Assembly (NCBI RefSeq): GCF_003958625.1 | Contig: NZ_RSEL01000005.1 | Location: forward strand, 186,001-250,000 | Length of the DNA stretch: 64,000 nucleotides | Direction: 5' to 3' | From: Tsuneonella rigui | GTDB taxonomy: Bacteria; Pseudomonadota; Alphaproteobacteria; Sphingomonadales; Sphingomonadaceae | The notes under the pieces: generated by a model | What the model was told of the DNA's origin: nothing | What the model saw: the letters and a program-made list of their open reading frames with translations, nothing else | Database searches by the model: none | Made by a program: the position numbers and the translations under genes | Shown: positions 17,017 to 25,884 of the stretch, in pieces | How the letters are laid out: each line of letters opens with the position of its first letter | How positions within the stretch are numbered: position 1 is the stretch's first letter

Positions 17017-17786
17017 ACCGTCTTCACCTCACCTTCGAGTGCGCCGACAGCACGCTGGCAGGCACGCTCGACATGGCGTGCGGCGCCAGCGGCCTATTGC
17101 TGGTGAGCGGCGGTAACGAAATTCGTTCGGGCGCTTTTTCAGGGCAAGCGGCGCTGGCGGCGCGGATTGCCGCGGCCGGCTATCCCGTGTTCCGCTTCGA
17201 TCGGCGCGGGATCGGCGACAGCGATGGTGAGAACAAGGGGTTCCGCAAGAGCGCCAAGGACATCGCCAGCGCGCTCGTCGCGTTCAAGGTGATCGCGCCG
17301 CAAATGCAGCGGGTGGTCGCGTTCGGCAATTGTGACGCGGCCAGTGCACTGATGCTGGCTGAGGGCGCGGATTGCGATGCGCTGGTGCTGTCCAATCCCT
17401 GGACCATCGAGGAGGGCCGCGACGAACTGCCGCCCGAGGCGGTGCGGGCGCGCTATGCCGAAAAACTCAAGAACCCGCGCGAGGTGGCGCGATTGCTCAC
17501 TGGCGGGGTCAACCTCCGCAAGCTGGCGAAAGGCCTGATGCAGGCCGGCAAGCGCAAGGCGGCGCCGACTACGCTGGCGGGTGAGATGGCCGCGGGGCTT
17601 ACCGCGTTCGGCGGGCCGGTGCGCATCCTACTCGCGGGCGCGGATCGGACCGCGCAAGTTTTCGCGAGCAACTGGGACGCGTCCGACTCCCGGGTCGCAC
17701 GCTGCGAAGGCGCCGGGCACGCCTGGGCCGAACCGCAGGCGCGCGAGTTCCTTGACCGGCACTTGCTGCAAATGCTGCGCGGCTAG
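17013..17786 (+). CDS. Exosortase A system-associated hydrolase 1
   Basis: 257 aa alpha/beta hydrolase beginning at a GTG in a GTGA overlap with hydrolase 2. The fold signatures are an oxyanion-type strand LLLVSGGNEIRSG, the FRFDRRGIGDSDG turn near residue 62, and a nucleophile elbow FGNCDAASA with Cys107 where Ser is usual. The acid and His (CEGAGHAWAE) follow near the C-terminus. A Cys nucleophile suggests a thioesterase or acyltransferase acting on the carrier-bound product. The gene ends four bases into the convergent RNA methyltransferase gene. Confidence 0.82.
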   Translation: MNRLHLTFECADSTLAGTLDMACGASGLLLVSGGNEIRSGAFSGQAALAARIAAAGYPVFRFDRRGIGDSDGENKGFRKSAKDIASALVAFKVIAPQMQRVVAFGNCDAASALMLAEGADCDALVLSNPWTIEEGRDELPPEAVRARYAEKLKNPREVARLLTGGVNLRKLAKGLMQAGKRKAAPTTLAGEMAAGLTAFGGPVRILLAGADRTAQVFASNWDASDSRVARCEGAGHAWAEPQAREFLDRHLLQMLRG

Positions 17787-18973
17787 CGCACGAACAGGCT
17801 GGCGAGCTCGACGTGAGTCGACCAGCGGAATTGGCCCACCGGACGCAGTTCGGCGAGATGGAACCCCGCATCAACCAGCGTGCGAGCATCCTTCGCCCAG
17901 CTCGCGGGATTGCAGCTGATGTAGACGACCCGCGGGACCGCGCTCTCGGCGATCCGCGCCACCTGCTCGCGCGCCCCGGCCCGCGGCGGATCGAGCACCA
18001 CGCCATCGAAGCGCGAGAGTTCGTCGGCCTGCAACGGGTTGCGGAACAGGTCGCGGTGATGCGCTTCGACCGGCCCTCCCGATCTGCTTGCCGCGAGCCG
18101 GCACGCCAGATGGGCATCGCGCGCCGCCTCGTACGCAGCGACTCGGCCTCCAAGTGCGAACGCAAATGTGCCGAGGCCCGAGAACAAATCGGCCAACATC
18201 GTAGCTGGGCCGAGCCACTCGCGCGCCGCAGCGACCAGCGCCTGCTCGCCGTCCGCGGTCGCTTGCAAGAAGGAGCCGACTGGTAGTGGAACCGGTGTGC
18301 CGCCCAAGGTGATGGTGACCGGCTCGGGCTCGAATACGGCTTCTGAGCCGTAACCCATGTCGACTGTCAGCCGCGCCAAACCGTTGTCGTTGGCGAACGC
18401 CAGCGCGGCCTCGGTCGCCGCCAGTCCGTCCATCGAGAAATTGCGCAGCCCGCAATCGACGCCCTGGTCGGCGAGCGTCAGGTCGATGTCGACGCCCCAC
18501 CGCCCCCGCTGACTCGCGAGCATGCGGCGCAGGGGCTCGACGAGTGCGAACAATTCGGGCCGCAGCACGTGGCATTCGCGCATGTCGACGATCCGGTGCG
18601 AGGCCAGCTCGCGAAAACCGACCACCACGCGGCCGTCCTGGTTCGCGGCGTGCAGCGTGGTCCGGCGGCGCGAACGCGGCGGGGACAGGTGCGGGTCGGC
18701 GAGCACTTCGGGCTCGAGCCTCTGCGAACGCGCCGCAAACACCGCCCGATCGCGCACGAACGCCGCCAACGCCGCTTCGTCGAGATGCTGCAGCTGGCAC
18801 CCGCCGCAGCGGCCGAAGTGACGGCACGGAGGGGTGGCGCGTTGCGGGCCCGGCTGCACGCTGCCATCGGACTGAATGACGTCACCCGGCGCGGCGAACG
18901 CGACGTGACGGCCGCTCGCGGTCACGCCATCGCCCTTCGCGGCGACGCGGATGATTTCCTCAGCTTCGGTCAC
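17783..18973 (-). CDS. RumA/RlmD-type 23S rRNA uracil-5-methyltransferase
   Basis: 396 aa SAM-dependent RNA m5U methyltransferase with an N-terminal TRAM-like region. Four cysteines for a [4Fe-4S] cluster are visible at residues 50, 56, 59 (CRHFGRCGGC) and 134. The SAM-binding loop LADLFSGLGTFAF lies at 260-272, DPPRAG at 328-333, and the catalytic Cys354 in YISCNP. The GTG start at 18973 forms a GTGA overlap with the NAD(P)HX-repair gene upstream; the frame to 19066 is a shadow. Which rRNA uridine is modified cannot be told from sequence. Confidence 0.9.
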   Translation of the reverse strand: MTEAEEIIRVAAKGDGVTASGRHVAFAAPGDVIQSDGSVQPGPQRATPPCRHFGRCGGCQLQHLDEAALAAFVRDRAVFAARSQRLEPEVLADPHLSPPRSRRRTTLHAANQDGRVVVGFRELASHRIVDMRECHVLRPELFALVEPLRRMLASQRGRWGVDIDLTLADQGVDCGLRNFSMDGLAATEAALAFANDNGLARLTVDMGYGSEAVFEPEPVTITLGGTPVPLPVGSFLQATADGEQALVAAAREWLGPATMLADLFSGLGTFAFALGGRVAAYEAARDAHLACRLAASRSGGPVEAHHRDLFRNPLQADELSRFDGVVLDPPRAGAREQVARIAESAVPRVVYISCNPASWAKDARTLVDAGFHLAELRPVGQFRWSTHVELASLFVR

Positions 18974-20358
18974 AGGAAGCGGGCGTACGCTATTGAGATA
19001 GCTTGTGAAAGATCGCCGGCGGTCATCGCCGGGCCCGCCACCCGCGTTGCTTCGGCGTGCAGCCACACCGCCTCGCCTGCGGCGTCGAAGGGATCGCTCC
19101 CCGTAGCCAAACGGCTCGCGGCGAGACCAGCCAAGACATCGCCAGTGCCAGCGGTGGCGAGCCAGCTTGGACCGGGCTCGAAGAAAGCCAACCGGCCGTC
19201 CTGAGCCGCGAGGACGATATCCGGGCCCTTGGCCAGCACCGTCGTGCCCGTCAGCTCGGCAAGCGCTCGTGCCCTGTCGACCTTGCCTGTCCCATCGATC
19301 CCGAACGTCTGGCAGAGGACAGAGAGTTCACCCTCATGCGGAGTCAGCAGCAATCGCTGGCCTGCGACACCCTCCAACAGATCGTCATCGAGCAGGTGCA
19401 GCGCGTCGGCATCAACCACGGTCGGGACGCCGCGTTCGAGGACCTCGGCGAGCCGCTTTCGTGCATGCCCATCGCGGCCAAGGCCCGGGCCGATGAGCAA
19501 CGCCGACCAGCGCCTGTCCTTCAGCGCATCACCAAGCGGCGCATCGTCGACCACCAACGCCGCCGGCGCAGCGGGAGGTGCACTATCGGACAGCAGTTTG
19601 ACGTATCCCGCCCCGCCCCGCATCGCCGCCTCGGCCGCCAGCAAGGCGGCGCCCGGCATTGTGCCGCCGACGACACCAACCAACCCACGCGAATATTTGT
19701 GCGCGTCCCTCGCGGGGACTGGCAGTCTAGGACGCGGAAACACGGTCGCCGCGCCACCCACTGGCTCGATGCCGATGTCGACGCATCGGCGCTCGCCCAT
19801 CAGGCCGAGCGCCGGCATCATAAAATGCGCAGGCTTCCACGCGCCCAGCGCGAGCGTGAGATCGCAGGGGACGACGGGGCCGAGCAGCGCCCCGTCATCG
19901 GTCGCGACACCGCTCGGCAGATCGACGGCGACGACGAAATCATGTCCAGCCGCGAGTGATTGCAACAATGCGGCGTGCTCAGCCGACAGCGGGCGCGACA
20001 AGCCTGAGCCGAACAGGCAATCGACCAGGATACCGCCGTGCGCGGTCGCGCTGATCTCACCCTGCCAAGCCGCGCGCGCTGCACGTGCCGCATCGGTCGC
20101 AGGCTCCATCGGGGCGAAAACGCGAACCGTCAGTCCACGATCGCGGAGCTCCCGCGCAATGACATAGCCGTCCCCGCCATTGTTGCCCGGCCCGCACAGC
20201 ACCGTCACCGGGCGGCCCATCGCGACGCGCCAAATCCAGTCTGCGGCGCCCTTGCCGGCGCGCTGCATTAATTCGTCAACCGAGACTCCGCGCGCGACCA
20301 GCGCCTCCTCTGCCTCGCGCATCTGGACGGCGGTAAGGACCTGATCAGGGCTGCGCAT
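18970..20358 (-). CDS. nnr: Bifunctional NAD(P)H-hydrate epimerase/dehydratase
   Basis: 462 aa fusion protein that repairs hydrated NAD(P)H. The N-terminal YjeF_N epimerase domain contains LCGPGNNGGDGYVIARELRD near residue 55. The C-terminal ribokinase-like dehydratase domain has DADALHLL, LLTPHEGELS and TAGTGDVLAGL near residue 415, the anion hole of this family. It belongs to a minus-strand operon with ilvD, a small lipoprotein and the RNA methyltransferase, overlapping the lipoprotein gene by 14 bases and the methyltransferase by four. Confidence 0.95.
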   Translation of the reverse strand: MRSPDQVLTAVQMREAEEALVARGVSVDELMQRAGKGAADWIWRVAMGRPVTVLCGPGNNGGDGYVIARELRDRGLTVRVFAPMEPATDAARAARAAWQGEISATAHGGILVDCLFGSGLSRPLSAEHAALLQSLAAGHDFVVAVDLPSGVATDDGALLGPVVPCDLTLALGAWKPAHFMMPALGLMGERRCVDIGIEPVGGAATVFPRPRLPVPARDAHKYSRGLVGVVGGTMPGAALLAAEAAMRGGAGYVKLLSDSAPPAAPAALVVDDAPLGDALKDRRWSALLIGPGLGRDGHARKRLAEVLERGVPTVVDADALHLLDDDLLEGVAGQRLLLTPHEGELSVLCQTFGIDGTGKVDRARALAELTGTTVLAKGPDIVLAAQDGRLAFFEPGPSWLATAGTGDVLAGLAASRLATGSDPFDAAGEAVWLHAEATRVAGPAMTAGDLSQAISIAYARFL

Positions 20359-20701
20359 CGAGATCGGCGGGGAAGCGGTAGCGATCAGGCCCGACGGCCA
20401 CTTCCATTATCGGAGGATCGCCGCGGAGGGAGCTTACCGCCTCGTCCGCCCCGTCGATCGCGATCATGCTCTTGCGATCGAGTGCGATGCGGAAGCGGCG
20501 GAATGCACCGTTGGGATGGCGGACGACGAACTCCGGCCCCTCTTCGCCGGCGACCCTCTCGACCAGACAGTCGGGGCCGAACTGGCCGCCCTCACCCTGC
20601 GCGCACTCGATCCGCTGCGCGCCATCGTTGGCTTGCGGCTGCGCCTCGCCCTGCGAGCACGCGACCAGCGCCAACAATGGAACCGCCGGCCAGCGCTGCA
20701 T
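20345..20701 (-). CDS. Small predicted lipoprotein of unknown function
   Basis: 118 aa protein beginning [15 protein letters not shown], a short signal sequence with lipobox LVAC and lipidated Cys15. The mature part is acidic, with two cysteines (IECAQGEG..FGPDCLVER) and the segment VVRHPNGAFRRFRIALD. The ATG at 20701 shares bases with the ilvD stop (TGATG), so translation is coupled. I recognise no family. The frame to 20821 lies inside ilvD and is a shadow. Confidence 0.75.
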   Translation of the reverse strand: MQRWPAVPLLALVACSQGEAQPQANDGAQRIECAQGEGGQFGPDCLVERVAGEEGPEFVVRHPNGAFRRFRIALDRKSMIAIDGADEAVSSLRGDPPIMEVAVGPDRYRFPADLDAQP

Positions 20702-22548
20702 CAGGCGCGCCTTATCCGCGAAAGATCGCGCACCGCGCCGCGCGCCGCGCTGGTAGTCATCGCCGCGTAAGCCTGGAGCGCGGTGGAAACCGCCCGCTGA
20801 CGCGGCTTTTCCGGAAACCATCCGCGCTCGCCCTGCTCATCGGCGCGGCGCGTCAGCTCTTCCTGCGGGACGACCAGCGTGATCGAGCGCTGCGGGATGT
20901 CGATCTCGATCCAGTCACCGTCGCGGACCAGCCCGATCGTGCCGCCCTCGGCCGCCTCGGGGCTGACGTGCCCGATCGACAAACCGCTCGTGCCTCCCGA
21001 AAACCGCCCGTCGGTGATCAACGCGCACGCTGCCCCGAGGCCCTTCGATTTGAGGTAGCTGGTCGGGTAGAGCATCTCCTGCATTCCCGGCCCGCCGCGC
21101 GGCCCTTCGTAGCGGATCACCACCACATCGCCGCTGACGACCTGGTCGGTCAGGATCGCGGCAACCGCGGCATCCTGGCTTTCGTAAACCTTTGCTGGCC
21201 CGCCGAAGCTGAGGATGCTCTCGTCGACCCCCGCGGTCTTCACTATGCACCCGTCCTTGGCGAGATTGCCGTGCAGCACCGCCAATCCGCCGTCCTGGCT
21301 GAACGCGTGCTCCTTCGCGCGGATCACCCCAGCCTGCCGGTCGGTGTCGAGTTCATCCCAACGCCTGGCCTGGCTGAAGGCGGTCTGCGTCGGCACCCCG
21401 CCCGGTGCCGCACGATAGAAGTCCTGCACCGCCGGGCTGTTGGTGAGCCGCACGTCCCAATCGGCGAGCGCATCGCCCATCGTCGGCGAGTGGACCGTGG
21501 GCAGCGCGGTGTGAAGCAGCTGCGCCCGGTCGAGCTCGCCAAGGATCGCCATGATCCCGCCCGCGCGGTGAACATCTTCCATGTGCACGTCGCTCTTGGC
21601 CGGGGCGACCTTGCACAGGCACGGCACCTCGCGGCTGAGCCGGTCGATGTCGGACATCGTGAAGTCCACCCCCGCTTCGTGCGCGGCAGCGAGCAGGTGA
21701 AGCACGGTGTTGGTCGAGCCGCCCATGGCGATATCGAGGCTCATCGCGTTCTCGAAAGCTTCGAAGCTGGCGATCGAGCGCGGCAGCACACTGTCGTCGC
21801 CCTCGCCGTAATAGCGGCGGCACAGCTCGACCGCGAGGCGGCCGGCGCGCTCGAACAGGCCCTGCCGATCGGCGTGGGTAGCGAGAACCGAGCCATTGCC
21901 CGGCAGCGAGAGCCCCAGCGCCTCGGTCAGGCAGTTCATAGAGTTGGCGGTGAACATGCCCGAGCACGATCCGCAGGTCGGACAGGCCGCCTTCTCGATC
22001 GCGTCCACTTCCTCGTCGGTGAACTTCTCGTCGCCGGCGGCGACCATCGCATCGACCAGATCGAGCGCGACTTCCTTGCCCTTCACCACCACCTTGCCCG
22101 CTTCCATCGGGCCGCCGCTGACAAACACCACCGGGATGTTGATCCGCAGCGCCGCCATCAGCATGCCAGGCGTGATCTTGTCGCAGTTGGAGATGCACAC
22201 CATCGCGTCGGCGCAGTGGGCGTTGACCATGTACTCGACGCTGTCGGCAATCAACTCTCTCGACGGGAGCGAGTAAAGCATCCCGTCGTGGCCCATGGCG
22301 ATGCCATCATCGACCGCGATGGTGTTGAATTCCTTGGCGACCCCGCCCGCCGCCTCGATCTGCCGCGCGACCAGTTGGCCGAGATCCTTGAGGTGCACAT
22401 GCCCCGGCACGAACTGGGTGAAGCTGTTGACCACCGCGACGATCGGCTTGCCGAAGTCGCCGTCCTTCATCCCCGTCGCGCGCCACAACCCGCGCGCGCC
22501 GGCCATGTTGCGGCCGTGGGTCGAGGTGCGGGAGCGGAGTTCGGGCAT
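20701..22548 (-). CDS. ilvD: Dihydroxy-acid dehydratase
   Basis: 615 aa Fe-S dehydratase of branched-chain amino acid synthesis, converting 2,3-dihydroxy-acids to 2-keto acids, with normal length for the long (E. coli-like) form. The cluster and metal motifs are visible: [11 protein letters not shown] near residue 120 and [19 protein letters not shown] near 190, with [14 protein letters not shown] near 525. Downstream genes overlap its end, so it heads a four-gene operon with housekeeping repair genes. No attenuator is visible in the 66 bases upstream. Confidence 0.97.
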   Translation of the reverse strand: MPELRSRTSTHGRNMAGARGLWRATGMKDGDFGKPIVAVVNSFTQFVPGHVHLKDLGQLVARQIEAAGGVAKEFNTIAVDDGIAMGHDGMLYSLPSRELIADSVEYMVNAHCADAMVCISNCDKITPGMLMAALRINIPVVFVSGGPMEAGKVVVKGKEVALDLVDAMVAAGDEKFTDEEVDAIEKAACPTCGSCSGMFTANSMNCLTEALGLSLPGNGSVLATHADRQGLFERAGRLAVELCRRYYGEGDDSVLPRSIASFEAFENAMSLDIAMGGSTNTVLHLLAAAHEAGVDFTMSDIDRLSREVPCLCKVAPAKSDVHMEDVHRAGGIMAILGELDRAQLLHTALPTVHSPTMGDALADWDVRLTNSPAVQDFYRAAPGGVPTQTAFSQARRWDELDTDRQAGVIRAKEHAFSQDGGLAVLHGNLAKDGCIVKTAGVDESILSFGGPAKVYESQDAAVAAILTDQVVSGDVVVIRYEGPRGGPGMQEMLYPTSYLKSKGLGAACALITDGRFSGGTSGLSIGHVSPEAAEGGTIGLVRDGDWIEIDIPQRSITLVVPQEELTRRADEQGERGWFPEKPRQRAVSTALQAYAAMTTSAARGAVRDLSRIRRA

Positions 22549-22614
22549 CGGTCGGGTCCTTGGCTGGAGCGCGAAGCCTAGTCCAGCGCACCGCGGCGCC
22601 CCAGCGGCTTTTCC

Positions 22615-23349
22615 TTACGCCGCCTCAAGCATGAGTGCCACCTGTCCCGCGACTTCGGCGAGCAGCGCGGCCCAGCGGGCTTGGCCGGCCTCGGTAGCGA
22701 TCTGGTCCTGCCGCACCTCGATGCCGAGGTAGGGAATGCCGCGCGCCTCGGCATGGCGGTTCATCGTCGCGTTGAGCACTTTGCCCGAATAGGGCTCGTT
22801 GTCGCCGACGGTGAAGCCGCGCTGGCCGAGCAGGGGGATCGCGTGGCGGGCAGCGCGGTCGTCGGTGTTGTAGAGGATGCCGACCTCCCAAGGCCGCGCG
22901 GTGGGCGCGCTCCGGAGCGCCGGGGTGAAGCTGTGCAGCGAGACGAGCACAAGAGGTTCAACCTCGTCGATCCAGTGCGCGAACGCGGCGTGATAGGGGC
23001 GATGGAAGCGGCTCAACCTCCGCTCCACATCCGCGCCGATGTTGCCCGGGATGGTGTGGCCGTCGCTGACCGCGGGGACGACCGCTGGATCGTCCTCGTC
23101 CCGGTTGAGGTCGCAGACCAACCGGCTGACGCAGGCGATTTGGGCCGGAATGCCATGCCGGCGCGCCATCCGTTCGGCGACGCCCTCCACGCCGATATCG
23201 ATCGCGATGTGCTCGTTGAGCAATCCGGGATCGATGCCCAGCACGACGTCGTCCGGCACATGGTTTGAGGCATGATCGGCGATCAGGAGCATGCCGTGCC
23301 GGCGCGGCGCCGGTCCGACATGACGCCACGGCTGCCACTCGGCGATCAT
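22615..23349 (-). CDS. N-formylglutamate amidohydrolase family protein
   Basis: 244 aa predicted zinc amidohydrolase starting MIAEWQPW at 23349; the frame extends to 23742 only as a shadow of ispE. Features of the family are LLIADHASNHVPDD, VCDLNRDEDDP and VSLHSFTPAL, which provide the metal ligands. The start overlaps ispE by four bases (ATGA). Such stand-alone members often do not act in histidine degradation and hutG is not nearby, so the true substrate is open. Confidence 0.85.
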   Translation of the reverse strand: MIAEWQPWRHVGPAPRRHGMLLIADHASNHVPDDVVLGIDPGLLNEHIAIDIGVEGVAERMARRHGIPAQIACVSRLVCDLNRDEDDPAVVPAVSDGHTIPGNIGADVERRLSRFHRPYHAAFAHWIDEVEPLVLVSLHSFTPALRSAPTARPWEVGILYNTDDRAARHAIPLLGQRGFTVGDNEPYSGKVLNATMNRHAEARGIPYLGIEVRQDQIATEAGQARWAALLAEVAGQVALMLEAA

Positions 23350-24164
23350 GGGCGGAGCTTTCCGGTCATTTGCCACCAATCGGGATGATCGCGGGCAATG
23401 CGCTGCGCTGCTACGTCTCGTGCCTCGGGATCGGCATAGAGCGCAAAGCAGGTAGCGCCCGAGCCGGACATGCGGGCGAGGGTCGCAGCGTCGCGCAGGG
23501 TCGAAAGGACATCGGCAATCTGCGGGGCGAGCGCGATGGCGGGCGCTTCGAGATCGTTGCGCCCTCGTTCGGCGATCTGCGATGCGGGACCGACGGGCAG
23601 CGGCCCGCGATCCTCGCCATCCCATCCGGCGAACACCGGCCCGGTTGCGAGAGGCACGCGCGGGTTCACGAGCAGCACAGGAGTGCTTCCCAGATCGTTG
23701 ACGACGCTCGACAAATCCGTGCCCGTGCCGTGCCCGAGACACATCCGGCTCTCGACACAGGCCGGCACATCCGCGCCAAGCGCTACTGCGCGGTCGCGCC
23801 AGTCTTCGGGCAGGCCGTGAAGCTCGTCGACGATCCGGAACACCGCCCCCGCATCGGCCGAACCGCCACCGAGCCCGGCAGCGACCGGCAGGTACTTCTC
23901 GAGCGCCACCGCGAGACGCTGCGACCGCGGCAACTTCGCGAGCGCCCGCCCAGCAATGTTGCCAAACGGATCAGTCAGTTGTGAGGCGAACTCGCCAACC
24001 ACCGTCAACTCATCTTGCTCGGCCGGCCGCGCCGTCAGCACGTCCCCCGCGTCGACGAATGCAAACAGCGTCTCGAGCTCGTGATATCCGTCCTCACGCC
24101 GCCGCCGGACATGCAGCGCGAGGTTGATCTTGGCGTAGGCAATCTCGCGCAAGGCGCGGATCAC
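23346..24164 (-). CDS. ispE: 4-diphosphocytidyl-2-C-methyl-D-erythritol kinase
   Basis: 272 aa GHMP kinase of the non-mevalonate isoprenoid pathway. The N-terminal AYAKINLALHV motif and the GHMP phosphate loop LPVAAGLGGGSADAGA near residue 92 are diagnostic, and the C-terminal SGSGATCFALY matches the family. It overlaps the ETF-quinone oxidoreductase gene upstream and the amidohydrolase gene downstream by four bases each, forming a tight three-gene operon. Confidence 0.95.
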   Translation of the reverse strand: MIRALREIAYAKINLALHVRRRREDGYHELETLFAFVDAGDVLTARPAEQDELTVVGEFASQLTDPFGNIAGRALAKLPRSQRLAVALEKYLPVAAGLGGGSADAGAVFRIVDELHGLPEDWRDRAVALGADVPACVESRMCLGHGTGTDLSSVVNDLGSTPVLLVNPRVPLATGPVFAGWDGEDRGPLPVGPASQIAERGRNDLEAPAIALAPQIADVLSTLRDAATLARMSGSGATCFALYADPEARDVAAQRIARDHPDWWQMTGKLRP

Positions 24165-25810
24165 ATGTTCGGGTAGTTCGGTCCGCCGCCGCCTTCGGGC
24201 GTGACCCAGGTGATGTTCTGGTTGGGGTCCTTGATGTCGCAGGTCTTGCAGTGGACGCAGTTCTGCGAGTTGATCTGGAACCGCGGCTCGCCGGTGCTTT
24301 CATCGACCAGCCATTCGTACACGCCCGCCGGACAATAACGCTGAGAGGGGCCGGCATATACGCCGAGCTCGCTGCGCTTCTGCAGCTCATAGTCGGCGAC
24401 CACGAGGTGGCACGGCTGGTTCTCGGCGTGGTTGGTGTAGCTGTAGGCGACGTTGGTCAGGCGGTCGAAGCTGATCACTCCGTCGGGCTTGGGATACTTG
24501 ATCTGTGGATGAAGGTCCGCACGTTCGGTCATCTCGCTGTCCCAGTGATGCTTGAACGCTGGGATGATCGGCATTTTCAGGTAGCGGAGCCACATGTCGA
24601 TGCCGGCGACGATCGTGCCCATGTCGCCGCCGAACTTGGCGACGGCGGGCTGCGCGTTCTGCACCAGCTTGAGCTCGGTCGCGATCCAGCTGTCGCGCAC
24701 AGCCGCATCGTAATCCATGAGCGCGGTCTTCTCTTCGCCGCGCGCGATCGCGGCGGCGACCGCTTCGGCGGCGAGCATGCCGCTCTTGATCGCGGTGTGG
24801 CTACCCTTGATGCGGGGGACGTTCACGAAGCCCGCCGCGCACCCGATCAGCGCCCCGCCCGGGAACGCAAGCGTCGGCACCGATTGCCACCCGCCCTCGT
24901 TGATCGCGCGCGCGCCATAGGCGACCCGCTTGCCGCCTTCGAGATACTCGCGGATCGCGGGATGCTGCTTCCAGCGCTGGAATTCCTGGTACGGGCTGAC
25001 CCACGGGTTGCGGTAGTCGAGCGCGGTGACGAAGCCGATCGCGATCTGGTTGTTGGCCTGATGGTAGAGGAACCCGCCGCCCCAGCTCTCGCTTTCCGAC
25101 AGCGGCCAGCCCTGGGTGTGGATCACCCGGCCCGGCACGTGCTTGTCGGGATCGATGTCCCAGATTTCCTTGATGCCGAGCCCGTAGACCTGCGGCTGGC
25201 AATCGGCCTCCAGGTCGTACTTCGACTTCATTCGCTTGGTCAGGTGCCCGCGCGCGCCCTCGGCGAAGAGCGTGTACTTGGCGTGGATCTCCATGCCGGG
25301 CTGGAAATCGCCCTTGTGCTCGCCGTCGGCGGCGACGCCCATGTCCTGCGTGATCACGCCCGCGACCGCGCCGTCCTCGCCGATGATCACCTCGGCAGCG
25401 GGGAAGCCGGGGAAAACCATCACGCCGAGCGCCTCGGCCTGCTCGCCGAGCCAGCGGGTCATGTTGCCGAGGCTACCGGTGTAGCAGCCCTCGTTCGACA
25501 TGAACGGCGGCATCATCAGGTGCGGCAGGCTGGTCTTGCCCTTCTTCGACAGGACCCAGTGCCAGTTGTCGGTGACGCGCACCTCGGCCATCGGGCAGCC
25601 CTGTTCGCGCCACTCGGGAAGCAGCTCATCGAGGCCTTTGGGATCGACCACGGCGCCCGACAGGATATGCGCCCCGATCTCGCTCCCTTTTTCGAGAACG
25701 ATGACTTCGAGCTCGGCATTGATCTGCTTCAGCCGGATCGCGGCGGCAAGGCCGGCGGGGCCTCCGCCGACGATCACCACGTCGCACGGCATCGATTCGC
25801 GTTCAATCAT
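24161..25810 (-). CDS. Electron transfer flavoprotein-ubiquinone oxidoreductase
   Basis: 549 aa membrane-bound FAD/[4Fe-4S] protein that passes electrons from ETF, and so from acyl-CoA dehydrogenases, to ubiquinone. The FAD Rossmann motif VVIVGGGPAGLAAAIRL is near residue 12, and the C-terminal 4Fe-4S region has RYCPAGVYEW and NCVHCKTCDIKDP. The start MIERESMPCD at 25810 is chosen over a long upstream shadow frame to 26410. It starts the minus-strand ispE operon and is divergent from the glycosylase-like gene with 74 bases between. Confidence 0.95.
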   Translation of the reverse strand: MIERESMPCDVVIVGGGPAGLAAAIRLKQINAELEVIVLEKGSEIGAHILSGAVVDPKGLDELLPEWREQGCPMAEVRVTDNWHWVLSKKGKTSLPHLMMPPFMSNEGCYTGSLGNMTRWLGEQAEALGVMVFPGFPAAEVIIGEDGAVAGVITQDMGVAADGEHKGDFQPGMEIHAKYTLFAEGARGHLTKRMKSKYDLEADCQPQVYGLGIKEIWDIDPDKHVPGRVIHTQGWPLSESESWGGGFLYHQANNQIAIGFVTALDYRNPWVSPYQEFQRWKQHPAIREYLEGGKRVAYGARAINEGGWQSVPTLAFPGGALIGCAAGFVNVPRIKGSHTAIKSGMLAAEAVAAAIARGEEKTALMDYDAAVRDSWIATELKLVQNAQPAVAKFGGDMGTIVAGIDMWLRYLKMPIIPAFKHHWDSEMTERADLHPQIKYPKPDGVISFDRLTNVAYSYTNHAENQPCHLVVADYELQKRSELGVYAGPSQRYCPAGVYEWLVDESTGEPRFQINSQNCVHCKTCDIKDPNQNITWVTPEGGGGPNYPNM

Positions 25811-25884
25811 GGCTGTTCGGCCCCTGTTCGGTCGGTCAATGAAGCGCTTGATTGCAGGCGCGGGCGAGGTCAAGACCCGATGCC

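Noticed and set aside
20482-22581. 699-codon plus-strand frame opposite ilvD
   Set aside because: It is antisense to a fully conserved ilvD and has the Arg/His/Asp-rich composition of GC-rich shadow frames.
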